Origin: Planctomycetota bacterium
GTDB lineage: Bacteria > Planctomycetota > Planctomycetia > Pirellulales > Thermoguttaceae
Assembly (NCBI GenBank): GCA_029550925.1
Contig: JAKPGL010000181.1
Span: forward strand, 1 to 64,000
DNA length: 64,000 nt
Direction: 5' to 3'
Shown: in pieces, positions 35,859 to 44,439 of the stretch
How positions within the stretch are numbered: the stretch's first letter is position 1
Layout: the number at the start of each line of letters is the position of its first letter
Position numbers and translations under genes: made by a program
The notes under the pieces: generated by a model
The model's database searches: none
Seen by the model: the letters and a program-made list of their open reading frames with translations, nothing else
What the model was told of the DNA's origin: nothing

Positions 35859-37010
35859 CTACGCAAACGCCTTCTGGAAGGCTTGGACGAGGTCTTCCCA
35901 CAAGTCCTCCGGGTCTTCCAGGCCGATCGAAAGCCGAACCAACGTCTCCGAAATCCCTCGGGCCGACCGTTCGGCCGGTTCGTAGCTGGCGTGGGACATG
36001 AACGCAGGCAGCTCGAGAAGCGATTCGACCGCCCCCAGGCTCACCGCAAGTTGAATCAAGCGCGTGGATTGGACGAACCGTTTTGCCTGCTCGGCCGATC
36101 CGTCCAATTCCAAACTCACGATCGCCCCAAAACCGCCGTCCATTTGTCGGCAGGCGATCGGGTGGCCCGGATGGTCTGATAAACCGGGATAATAGACCCG
36201 TCGGACCCGGGGATGTTCCGTCAATCGTTGGGCCAGCAAAAGGGCGGACCGGCATTGTTCCCGCACCCGCAGTTCCAACGTCTTCAGCCCGCGACTGCAC
36301 AGGTACGATTCCAACGGCCCCATCACGCCGCCGGTGGCGTTTTGAATCAGGTAGAGTTGCTCAAAAAGCTTCTGATCCCGGACGACCAACACCCCGCCCA
36401 ATACGTCGCTATGACCGCCCAGGTACTTGGTGGCCGAGTGCATCACGATGTCCGCTCCAAGCTCTAACGGTCGGGTAATCACCGGCGTCGCAAACGTGCT
36501 ATCCACTCCCAGCAAGGCCCCGCAGCGATGCGCTAGCTCCGCACAACCGGCAATGTCGGTGATCGAAAGCAACGGATTGCCAGGACTTTCGATCCACAGC
36601 AACTTCGTATTCGGCTGCACCGCCTTGGCAAAGATATTGAGATCGCTCGAATCCGCAAAAGACGCCTGGATGCGGCCCCGGCTCAGTATCCGTCGCAGAA
36701 GCCGATATGTCCCGCCGTACAGGTCCCAACTGGCCAGCACGTGGTCCCCCGGCTCTAGCAGCATCATGGCCGCATGAATGGCGGCCATCCCGGAGGAAAA
36801 CGCCAAGGCGCCGCAGCCGGTCTCCAGGTCGGCCAAGGCGGTCTCGAACGCCTTCCGCGTGGGGTTGCCGCTGCGGGAGTAATCGTAGGGGCCCCACTGG
36901 CCCACGCCCGGTTGGATATAGGTAGCCGCTAAATGAATCGGCGGGACCACCGCACCGGTCTGAGGGTCCGCCTGTTGGCCCACATGAATCGCTCGCGTCC
37001 GAAATCGCAT
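35859..37010 (-). CDS. Cys/Met metabolism PLP enzyme (cystathionine gamma-synthase/lyase type)
   Basis: 383 residues of the Cys/Met metabolism PLP family. The key blocks are YDYSRSGNPTR (phosphate-binding Tyr and Arg, about residues 43-52), FSSGMAAIHA (70-80), ESPGNPLL and HSATKYLGGHSDVLGG with the PLP Lys at residue 195. It could be cystathionine gamma-synthase, cystathionine beta/gamma-lyase or O-acetylhomoserine sulfhydrylase; the sequence does not decide. It stands alone, convergent with the NPCBM gene. Confidence 0.9.
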   Translation of the reverse strand: MRFRTRAIHVGQQADPQTGAVVPPIHLAATYIQPGVGQWGPYDYSRSGNPTRKAFETALADLETGCGALAFSSGMAAIHAAMMLLEPGDHVLASWDLYGGTYRLLRRILSRGRIQASFADSSDLNIFAKAVQPNTKLLWIESPGNPLLSITDIAGCAELAHRCGALLGVDSTFATPVITRPLELGADIVMHSATKYLGGHSDVLGGVLVVRDQKLFEQLYLIQNATGGVMGPLESYLCSRGLKTLELRVREQCRSALLLAQRLTEHPRVRRVYYPGLSDHPGHPIACRQMDGGFGAIVSLELDGSAEQAKRFVQSTRLIQLAVSLGAVESLLELPAFMSHASYEPAERSARGISETLVRLSIGLEDPEDLWEDLVQAFQKAFA

Positions 37011-37356
37011 GAGGTGATCTACTCCCTAAAAAGACGCTTTTTTTCAACGGTTTACGGTCTCTACTTTCTGCTAATTCTATAAAATGGGCCTTCTGAGGAA
37101 AGGCTCCTTTTGGGGAAGAGCGTACCATTTTCGCCCAATGGTCCATCTCTCCTTCCTGCGCAAGCACTCGTCCCGGTCCCTCTCCGTTTCTGTCGAAGCA
37201 GATGGATCGGGCGTATTGCTCTCTAAATGCTTGCGTACGGCTTCGTTCCGGGTTAGGATAACAGCACCGAACTTGCCTCTTTGATGCCTTCCTGAGAGAG
37301 CCTGCCTAACTAAAAATCGCCGTTTTATTCCTGTACCTTCGTGAGGAGAACCAAGC
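37011..37356. other. Intergenic region between divergent PLP enzyme and oxidoreductase genes
   Basis: A 346-base gap serving two divergent genes. A TATAAAAT stretch lies at about 37078-37085. A GTGAGGAG ribosome site ends the region before the plus-strand ATG at 37357. No repeat, RNA gene or strong promoter pair was identified. Confidence 0.4.
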
Positions 37357-38748
37357 ATGAAAAGACGCGAAGTTTCGTCGAATCCAGGTCGCCTTCCCTC
37401 GGAGTGTTCTCGTCGGCAGTTTTTGAAGGAATCGGGCCGATTGGCGGCGGGGGCCGGTTTGGCCGGGTCGGCCTTGGCGGGAGTCGCCATTCCAAAGGTC
37501 CACGCCGGCGAAAGCCATGTGATTCAATTGGCCTTGATCGGCTGCGGCGGGCGAGGCAGCGGCGCGGTCGGCAATGCGATGGAATCCACCGGCGGACCGG
37601 TCAAACTGGTCGCCATGGCCGACTTCTTTGAGACCCGCCTCCAGAATTCTCTTAAACTCCTCAGTAAACAGTTCGGCGACCGGATCGACGTTCCGCCGGA
37701 GCGGCGGTTTGTCGGCTTCTCCGCCTACAAGCAGGCCATCGACGCCCTGCGACCGGGCGACATTGCCATGCTCTGCGGCTATGCGGCCTGGCGGCCAGTG
37801 CAATTGGAATATGCGGTGCGCAAGGGAGTTCATGTGTTCATGGAAAAATCTTTTGCCACCGATCCGCCCGGCGTGCGACGTATCATTCAGGCCGGCGAAG
37901 AGGCCCAAAAGAAAAACCTCAAAATCGCCGCCGGCGTGATGTGCCGACATTCGGTCAACCGTCAGGAGCTAATCCGCCGCATCCAAGACGGCCAATTGGG
38001 CGACATTCTCCTAGTCCGAGCGTATCGGATGGAACCGGTCGGACCCATGGGCCCCAAACCGCCCCAGGAAAAAGAGCTGTTCTGGCAAATCCGGAACTTC
38101 GTCCGATTCTACTGGGTCTCCGGCGGTCTGTGGGCCGAAATGGACATCCATCAGATCGACGAAATCTGCTGGCTGATGAACGATTGGCCGGTAACTGCGC
38201 ATGGCATCGGCGGCCGAGCCGTTACGAGCACCGATTGCAGCCAAAATCTGGATAGCTTCTCCGTCGAATGGACCTTCCCCAACGGCGCCAAGGGATACGA
38301 TGTGGTCCGGTATTTGCCGAATTGCTACAACGAGTTTGCCACCTTTGTCCACGGGACCAAAGCGGCGGCGCAGTTTTCCGGCAGCATCCATGCAGGGACG
38401 GTACAAATCTACAAGGATCAGCGGATCCACCCGGACAACATCGTCTGGAAGGCCCCGCCGGAAAAGTATTCGCCCTGGCAAGCCCAGTGGAACAACTTCC
38501 TGGCCGCCATCCGCAACGATCAGCCCATGAACGAGGCCAAACGGGCCGGTCTGTCGAACCTGGCCGACATCATGGGCCGGGCCGCTATGCACTCCGGCAA
38601 AGTCGTTACCTGGGATGAAGCCATGAAGTCCGAGTTCCAATGGTGTCCCGGCATCGACACGATGGACGAAAACACCCCGCCGCCCGTACAACCAGATGAA
38701 CATGGCCGATACCCGGTCCCCGTGCCCGGCCAATGGAAAGAACTCTAA
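37357..38748 (+). CDS. Tat-exported Gfo/Idh/MocA family oxidoreductase (third copy)
   Basis: 463 residues. A Tat signal CSRRQFLKESGRLAAGAGLAGSALAGVAIPK (about residues 17-47) precedes the Rossmann motif LALIGCGGRGSGAVGNAM (about 57-74), an EKSFATDPPG block with the active-site Lys (about 162), and the family C-terminal domain with H-rich DIHQIDEICWL (about 264-274). It lacks the long coiled-coil insertion of the other two copies and is more like the common planctomycete secreted oxidoreductases. The substrate is unknown. The forward terminator at 38845-38881 ends its transcript. Confidence 0.9.
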   Translation: MKRREVSSNPGRLPSECSRRQFLKESGRLAAGAGLAGSALAGVAIPKVHAGESHVIQLALIGCGGRGSGAVGNAMESTGGPVKLVAMADFFETRLQNSLKLLSKQFGDRIDVPPERRFVGFSAYKQAIDALRPGDIAMLCGYAAWRPVQLEYAVRKGVHVFMEKSFATDPPGVRRIIQAGEEAQKKNLKIAAGVMCRHSVNRQELIRRIQDGQLGDILLVRAYRMEPVGPMGPKPPQEKELFWQIRNFVRFYWVSGGLWAEMDIHQIDEICWLMNDWPVTAHGIGGRAVTSTDCSQNLDSFSVEWTFPNGAKGYDVVRYLPNCYNEFATFVHGTKAAAQFSGSIHAGTVQIYKDQRIHPDNIVWKAPPEKYSPWQAQWNNFLAAIRNDQPMNEAKRAGLSNLADIMGRAAMHSGKVVTWDEAMKSEFQWCPGIDTMDENTPPPVQPDEHGRYPVPVPGQWKEL

Positions 38749-38844
38749 AAAAGTCGGTCGAAACGAAACTCCACAAACGACCGTGAACAAACGACCGCTA
38801 AAAAGAAGCGGTGCGACATTCGGAACGTCTTCCCTCCAGACGGC

Positions 38845-38881
38845 AAGGGCCTGTGCTTAACCGAACAGGCCCTTTTATTTT
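38845..38881 (+). terminator. Rho-independent terminator after the Gfo/Idh/MocA gene
   Basis: A ten-base perfect stem AAGGGCCTGT (38845-38854) with ACAGGCCCTT (38865-38874) and a ten-base loop is followed by a T-rich run (TTTTATTTTTT). It overlaps the 3' end of the convergent TerC gene, whose stop codon is at 38875-38877. Confidence 0.85.
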
Positions 38882-40002
38882 TTCTCCACTTCTGAGGGCG
38901 GCTGGTGAAGCTTTAATCCGCCTGGGGAAGGATCGGCGTCAGGAGTTTCTTTCGAAGAACTTTCCGGGTAGCCGGATTCCTCCCAACAGAATTCCCCTGG
39001 CAGAGCGTCCGTTCCTCCTGGAGGCTCTGTCAGGTCCAAGCACTTTTTTTCCCGCCGACTTACCAAGATCGAAATCAGGATGGAGCAGCCCAACAGCCCC
39101 GCCACGATCACAAAGGACGCCGCCGGGGAAATCAAATGGCTGTGGGGTTCGATGTAGCCGGCCTGTTCCGCCCCATACTCGGCGATCATCTTCAGTCCGA
39201 TGAACCCCAGCACCGCGCTCAGTCCATAATGAAGGTAGCAGAAAAGCTCCATCACCCCAGCCAACAAGAAATAAAGCGCCCGAAGCCCCAAAATCGCAAA
39301 CACATTCGACGAAAAAGCAATAAACCGATCCTGAGTAATCCCGATGATGGCCGGCACACTGTCCACGGCGAACAATACATCCGTGCTTTCGACGACCAAC
39401 AACACCAAGAGCAACGGGGTGATGCACCATCGGCCCCCTTCCCGAATAAAAAACCGTTGGCCGTATTCGCCGTGATCTCCCCGACTGACCCGCAGAAATC
39501 GCCGCCCGAACCGGAGCAGAATGTTTTTCTCCGGATGGACTTCGCCGCCGGTGTGCCGGGCCAATTTGTACGCCGTGTATAACAAAAAGACGCCAAAGAT
39601 CGGAATCACGATTTCAAAGTGCTCGATCAAGGTGATCCCGGCCAAAATGAACAGAAGCCGCATCACAATCGCCCCCAATATCCCCCAAAACAATACCCGA
39701 TATTGATACATGAGCGGCACATGGAAAAACCGAAAAATCACCGCAAATACAAACAGGTTGTCCATCGAGAGGGACTTTTCGACCAGGAAACCGGTCAGAA
39801 ATAAAGCGCCCGCATGATGCCCCTGCCACCACCATAAAAAACCGTTGAACCCCAACCCCAACGCAATCCAGAAGATCGTAAACAAAGTAGATTCCCTGAG
39901 CGAGGGGGTATGCGCTCGGCGATGAAAGACCAAAAGGTCCAGCAGCAACAAAAATACGACCAGCAGGGCAAAGGCGCCCCAATGCCAAAGTTCGACTCGC
40001 AC
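38875..40002 (-). CDS. TerC family integral membrane protein (Alx-like)
   Basis: 375 residues with about eight hydrophobic helices. The TerC hallmark SLSMDNLFVFAVIF is near residues 78-91, and FAVDSVPAIIGITQDRFIAFSSNVFAILG is near 212-240. The C-terminal ~60 residues are charged and Glu/Pro-rich. The family handles metal (tellurite/manganese) export or stress, and no functional assay can be inferred. The minus-strand gene ends against the forward terminator of the oxidoreductase gene. Confidence 0.92.
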   Translation of the reverse strand: MRVELWHWGAFALLVVFLLLLDLLVFHRRAHTPSLRESTLFTIFWIALGLGFNGFLWWWQGHHAGALFLTGFLVEKSLSMDNLFVFAVIFRFFHVPLMYQYRVLFWGILGAIVMRLLFILAGITLIEHFEIVIPIFGVFLLYTAYKLARHTGGEVHPEKNILLRFGRRFLRVSRGDHGEYGQRFFIREGGRWCITPLLLVLLVVESTDVLFAVDSVPAIIGITQDRFIAFSSNVFAILGLRALYFLLAGVMELFCYLHYGLSAVLGFIGLKMIAEYGAEQAGYIEPHSHLISPAASFVIVAGLLGCSILISILVSRREKKCLDLTEPPGGTDALPGEFCWEESGYPESSSKETPDADPSPGGLKLHQPPSEVEKK

Positions 40003-40476
40003 GCAGTAGCTCTCCCTGGAGCAGCTATGGAAGATTCCCGAGACGCCTGAGTTTGGCCGCCCTCGGTTCCGTTCCTTTCAGACCGTACCAAGAGGGGGCA
40101 TTACCAAGCCCCGACCGTTAGGGAGGCGTCTCTGGTTCGACCATATAGGATATGGCCGGCCGACGCAACTGATTGGGGTCGAACAACTTCCTCCCCCATA
40201 TATAGCAGTCGCTTGGCCGATGGAATGCCGTCCCATGAATTACCGAAACAACAACTTGGTGTATCTTAAAGAGGAATCCCGGCCGGATCAACGGCAAGGC
40301 GGGAGAAGACACCGACGGAATCAGACCAATGGGGGGTTCTGCCATATCCTGTTCGGGGAATGGCCGATCGGCCAGGAGTTCACCACCCAGCGTTTTTCCT
40401 ACACCCCGTTATTGCCACGGCGTCCGGTCCCCATGAGGGGCGGCCCCTGACCTCCCCAAATCTCTTCGGCGAATCG
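40003..40476. other. 474-base intergenic region upstream of TerC, downstream of uppS
   Basis: Short frames occur on both strands, such as 40220-40450 (+) and 40118-40345 (-). None has a credible ribosome site or recognisable product. No hairpin terminator, tRNA or known RNA motif was found. Confidence 0.4.
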
Positions 40477-41247
40477 CTAAGGAGAAGTGGTTCTTTGCTC
40501 GGAACAGTCCATCTCTTCGGGCAGTAGTCCGCCGAATCGACGGCGACGGGCCGCATAATCCCGGATCGCTTGCCGAAGAAGCGCTTCGTCGAACTCCGGC
40601 CAGCAGCGCTCGGTAACCCATAGTTCGGCGTAACTGGATTGCCAGAGCAGGAAATTGCTCAGACGCATTTCACCGGCGGTGCGGATGAGTAGATCGGGTT
40701 CCGGCATCCCAGCGGTATAGAGATATTGAGAGATGGTGTTTTCGTCGATCCGCTCGGGTTGCAGACGACCGGCCTGGACTTCCTGGGCGATTCGGCGGAC
40801 CGCGTCGGCAATTTCCTGCCGGGCGCCGTAGTTGATGGCCAGGCACAGGTGCAGTCCGGTATTTCGGCTGGTCAATTGGATCGTTTCCTCGATGGCCCGG
40901 ACCGCGCCGGTCGGAAGGCCCTCCCGTCGGCCGATCACGCTCAGCCGGATGTTACTGTTTTGCAACTCTGGCCGTTCTTCGATCATGTAATGTTCCAGCA
41001 GTTGCATGAGGAACTGCAACTCTTCGGAGGGGCGTTTCCAGTTTTCGCTGGAAAAACAGAACAAAGTCAACTGCTGGACGCCTAGCCGACCGCATTCTCG
41101 GACCGTACGCCGTACCGCCTCCACGCCGCGTCGGTGGCCCTCGATGCGGGGCAATCCCCGGCGGAGCGCCCATCGGCCGTTGCCGTCCATAATGGCCGCT
41201 ATGTGGCGAGGCCGTTTCGCCGGCGGTACGTCAAAATCCTCTCCCAT
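40477..41247 (-). CDS. uppS: Undecaprenyl diphosphate synthase (cis-prenyltransferase)
   Basis: 256 residues. It condenses isopentenyl diphosphate units onto farnesyl diphosphate to make the C55 lipid carrier for cell-wall glycans. Signature blocks present: HIAAIMDGNGRWA with the catalytic Asp at residue 21, CFSSENWKRP (about 66-75), INYGARQEI, and DLLIRTAGEMRLSNFLLWQSSYAELW near 185-210. The ATG 41245-41247 with GAGG upstream is eight bases after the purA stop on the same strand, giving a purA-uppS pair. An upstream frame to 41304 overlaps purA and was not used. Confidence 0.95.
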   Translation of the reverse strand: MGEDFDVPPAKRPRHIAAIMDGNGRWALRRGLPRIEGHRRGVEAVRRTVRECGRLGVQQLTLFCFSSENWKRPSEELQFLMQLLEHYMIEERPELQNSNIRLSVIGRREGLPTGAVRAIEETIQLTSRNTGLHLCLAINYGARQEIADAVRRIAQEVQAGRLQPERIDENTISQYLYTAGMPEPDLLIRTAGEMRLSNFLLWQSSYAELWVTERCWPEFDEALLRQAIRDYAARRRRFGGLLPEEMDCSEQRTTSP

Positions 41248-41254
41248 CGCTGCC

Positions 41255-42547
41255 TCAGAAAATAGGACCCTGAACAAAAATCGTCTGTTCCCGATCCGGG
41301 CCAACAGAGATGATCTCCAACGGCCGTCCGATCAACTGGCTGATCCGTCGGAGATACGCCTGGGCGGCGGCGGGCAGGTCTTCCCATCGGCGGGCCTGGG
41401 AGATGTCCTCTTTCCAGCCGGCCCATGTTTCATACACCGGTTGCACCCGCCATAGCTCATCGACATGGGCCGGGAAGTTCGTAGTCCTTTGACCGTCCAA
41501 CTCATAGCCGACGCAAATCTTCACCTCATCCAACCCGCTCAATACGTCCAACAACATCACCGCCAACACGTCCACCCCGCTGAGCCGGGCCGTATAACGC
41601 ACCGCAACCGCATCAAACCACCCGCACCGCCTCGGCCGGCGGGTTACTGTGCCATATTCGTTGCCTCGGTCCCGAATGTATTGGCCGATCTCGTTGGCCT
41701 GCTCGGTAGGAAACGGACCGCCGCCCACCCGGGTGCTGTAGGCCTTGATGATGCCGATGACCTTCGTCAGATACCGAGCCGGCACGCCGGAACCGCTCGA
41801 AACGCCCACGCCGGAGCTATTGCTGCTGGTTACATAGGGAAACGTACCGTGATCCACGTCCAAGAGCGCCCCTTGCGCCCCTTCAAACAGAATCCGCTTC
41901 TCCGCCTCGACCGCATCGAGAAGATACGCCGTCGAGTCGCCCACCCATCGCTGCAACCGCTCGGCATATTGGCGATATTCTTCGTAGATGGCCTCCGCGT
42001 CCAACGTTATCTGCTCGCCGCTGAGGCACTGGAGCAACCGCTGCTTGAATTGAGCCGCCTCCCGAACACGGTCCCGAAAGTTCTGTCGATACAGATCGCC
42101 CACCCGGAAGGCCAACGTTCGGCCCACTTTGTCCCGGTAACAGGGGCCGATGCCGCGCAGCGTGGTGCCTATCGCCTCGCCGCCGGCCGCCTTCTCCAAA
42201 AGCCGATCCTCCTCAATATGCCACGGAAAAATCACATGCGCCCGGTTGCTTACCAAGAGATTGTTTTCCACCTGCACCCCGCGCGCCCGCAACCGCTCGA
42301 TTTCCTCCAACAAAGCGCCCGGATGAAGCACCACCCCATTGGCGATCACACATTGCACCTGAGGTCGAAAGATGCCGCTGGGCACTAGCGAGAGCTTGAA
42401 CGGCTCGCCGCCCAGCACGACGGTATGGCCTGCATTGGCCCCGCCTTGGTACCGCACCACAATGTCGTGCTCGCCGGTCAAAAGATCGACGATCTTGCCC
42501 TTGGCCTCATCGCCCCACTGCAAACCTACGACACACGTTGCTGGCAC
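41255..42547 (-). CDS. purA: Adenylosuccinate synthase
   Basis: 430 residues. It converts IMP, aspartate and GTP to adenylosuccinate in AMP biosynthesis. Motifs include VGLQWGDEAKGKIVD (IMP/GTP catalytic loop; the common GDEGKGK has Ala here), GGANAGHT, VSSGSGVPARYL and GPFPTE. The GTG at 42545-42547 with AAAGGACC upstream gives a 430-residue product, the usual PurA length. An in-frame ATG at 42743-42745 would add 66 residues unlike the family. It shares the divergent region with mnmA. Confidence 0.96.
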   Translation of the reverse strand: MPATCVVGLQWGDEAKGKIVDLLTGEHDIVVRYQGGANAGHTVVLGGEPFKLSLVPSGIFRPQVQCVIANGVVLHPGALLEEIERLRARGVQVENNLLVSNRAHVIFPWHIEEDRLLEKAAGGEAIGTTLRGIGPCYRDKVGRTLAFRVGDLYRQNFRDRVREAAQFKQRLLQCLSGEQITLDAEAIYEEYRQYAERLQRWVGDSTAYLLDAVEAEKRILFEGAQGALLDVDHGTFPYVTSSNSSGVGVSSGSGVPARYLTKVIGIIKAYSTRVGGGPFPTEQANEIGQYIRDRGNEYGTVTRRPRRCGWFDAVAVRYTARLSGVDVLAVMLLDVLSGLDEVKICVGYELDGQRTTNFPAHVDELWRVQPVYETWAGWKEDISQARRWEDLPAAAQAYLRRISQLIGRPLEIISVGPDREQTIFVQGPIF

Positions 42548-42758
42548 TCCAGAGGTCCTTTCTTTCTGACGCTTCTTCTTGACTTGGTTGACCTTCTCCA
42601 GGGGGACCACCGTCCCCTTTCGGGCCTCGTGAGATTTCAAAAACCACTCATGATCTCTGTTCTTATCCCAGGAAAACGTCGTTTTCAACCCACCCAATTG
42701 ATCCATGATGGCATCTAAAGGGCCTTTCCGCAAGACCCCGGCCAACCCAAGAAAAACC

Positions 42759-42954
42759 GTAACATTTCAGCCGAATGCAGTATCTTGTCATTCCCGCGGA
42801 ATCGCCTAATCTAGGCTTCTTGCGGACTCTACTTGGGAGAAATAACAACGTAGCCGCCTCACAGGACCCTGGATTGAGAGCTTCCGCGGGAATGACAGTG
42901 GCGGGCGAAATTCGCCCTAAAATAGGCCTTCTTTGCATTCGGCTAAAATGTTAC
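42759..42954. mobile_element. 196-bp MITE-like element with IS66-type ends
   Basis: Twenty-base terminal inverted repeats (42759-42778 and 42935-42954, one mismatch) begin with GTAAC. They are flanked on both sides by the identical 8-base direct repeat GAAAAACC (42751-42758 and 42955-42962). GTAA ends and 8-base target duplications are typical of IS66-family transposition. Inside are two perfect 16-base inverted repeats TGTCATTCCCGCGGAA (42786-42801, 42882-42897) of the REP-like family. There is no transposase frame, so movement would need a transposase encoded elsewhere. It lies between purA and mnmA. Confidence 0.7.
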
Positions 42955-43122
42955 GAAAAACCAGACTCTTTCTGCTCTGTTCCCTGAAAAAGGCCCCTTG
43001 AGGTCCCTCCCCCCCGCCATCCGAAAAAAACACGTTGCCCCTAGGAAAGCCGCCAAGGACGGCCCTACAATAAAAGAGAGCTTTTGCAACAAACGATCTC
43101 TCTTTAGCGAGGGCTTTTGCCG

Positions 43123-44232
43123 GTGGTTCGGGTAGTGCTGGCGATGTCGGGCGGAGTGGATAGTACGACGGCGGCCTGGCTGCTGCGCGAGCAGGGCTAC
43201 GAGGTGATCGGCGTCTTCATGCGTCACGGTGTTTTCGCCCCTTCAGAGGCCGATCCCGCCCCTATCGACGCCGCTCCCTCTCACCCAGCCGCCCACCCCG
43301 GCAAAACCGCCAAGACCTGCTGTTCTGCCGCCGACGCTACGGACGCCCGCCGGGTGGCCGATCGGCTCGGCATCCCTTTCTACGTACTGAACTTCCAGGA
43401 GGAGTTCGGCCAACTCATCGAGTATTTCGTCCAGGAGTACCTTTCCGGCCGAACGCCGAATCCGTGCATTGTGTGCAACCAGAAGCTAAAGTTCGGCAAA
43501 CTGTTCGACTACGCCGACACTATCGGGGCCGAGTATGTGGCCACCGGCCATTACGCCCGGATTTTGCCTGCTCCGGATGGTCTGGGCCTGTACCGCGGCG
43601 TGGACGAAACGAAAGATCAGTCCTACGTCCTTTTTGGCGTCCCACGGAATCGGTTGAGCCGGATGCTCTTCCCCCTGGGCAACTACCGCAAAGCGGAGAT
43701 TCGCCGATGGGCTGCGGAGGCGGGCCTGCAAGCGGCCAACAAACCAGAAAGCCAAGAAATCTGTTTCGTGCCCGATCAGGACCACGCCCGGTTCGTGCGG
43801 GAGCGTCGGCCCGACCTGGACACATCCGGCCCGATAGTAACGACCGACGGCCAAGTGGTAGGCCAACATCCGGGGATTGAACATTTCACCATTGGCCAGC
43901 GCAAAGGTCTCCGGGTGGCCTTGGGCGAGCGGCGGTTCGTCGTTCGCATCGAACCCCAGACCTGCACCGTGGTGATCGGCGCCCATGAGGAGCTGGCCCG
44001 AACAGACCTGATCGCCGCGGGGGCCAATTGGCTCATCCCGCCCCCGGACCAACCCTTCGAGGCGGAGGTCAAAATCCGCTATCGCACGCCGGCCGTTCCC
44101 GCGGTTGTCCAGCCGATGGGCCTGGACCTGTTTCAGGTCCGTTTTCACCGGCCCTGCTATGGCGTAGCGCCCGGGCAGGCCGCCGTCTGCTACCAAGGGG
44201 ATCGCCTCCTAGGCGGCGGCTGGATCCAGTAA
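43123..44232 (+). CDS. mnmA: tRNA-specific 2-thiouridylase
   Basis: 369 residues. It makes 2-thiouridine at the wobble position of tRNA Lys/Glu/Gln. MSGGVDST gives the ATP P-loop (about residues 8-15), PNPCIVCNQKLKFG has the first catalytic Cys (about 108), and SQEICFVPDQDH has the second (about 210). IGQRKGL is the family's C-terminal mark. A 30-residue Pro/Ala-rich loop inserts after FMRHGVF. The start is GTG 43123 with GAGGG nine bases upstream. A TTG at 43117 is in frame but too close to the ribosome site. Confidence 0.94.
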   Translation: MVRVVLAMSGGVDSTTAAWLLREQGYEVIGVFMRHGVFAPSEADPAPIDAAPSHPAAHPGKTAKTCCSAADATDARRVADRLGIPFYVLNFQEEFGQLIEYFVQEYLSGRTPNPCIVCNQKLKFGKLFDYADTIGAEYVATGHYARILPAPDGLGLYRGVDETKDQSYVLFGVPRNRLSRMLFPLGNYRKAEIRRWAAEAGLQAANKPESQEICFVPDQDHARFVRERRPDLDTSGPIVTTDGQVVGQHPGIEHFTIGQRKGLRVALGERRFVVRIEPQTCTVVIGAHEELARTDLIAAGANWLIPPPDQPFEAEVKIRYRTPAVPAVVQPMGLDLFQVRFHRPCYGVAPGQAAVCYQGDRLLGGGWIQ

Positions 44233-44282
44233 GCACAACTCCGCCGGTCAAAATCCGCCCCACTGCCCGGAACGATTGCCGA

Positions 44283-44306
44283 GCCGATTCTGAAAAAGAA
44301 ATCGGC
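44283..44306. other. Hairpin between convergent mnmA and kinase genes
   Basis: A seven-base perfect stem GCCGATT (44283-44289) with AATCGGC (44300-44306) and a ten-base loop lies in the 207-base convergent gap. There is no T-run after it on either strand, so termination is possible but unproven. Confidence 0.35.
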
Positions 44307-44439
44307 CCTAGGGAAAGGCTCTATAGCACGAAAGCCCACTCATCAAGAAGATTTGTTTACCGTAGCTCTGAGGGTTCGACTTCTCAGCGGGAAAAGGCAT
44401 CCCTAAAGCTCAAAAATAACATAATCATAAGTTCATTGC

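Noticed and set aside
40118-40450. Short frames in the TerC-uppS gap.
   Set aside because: No ribosome site, no conserved-looking sequence and no neighbour support.
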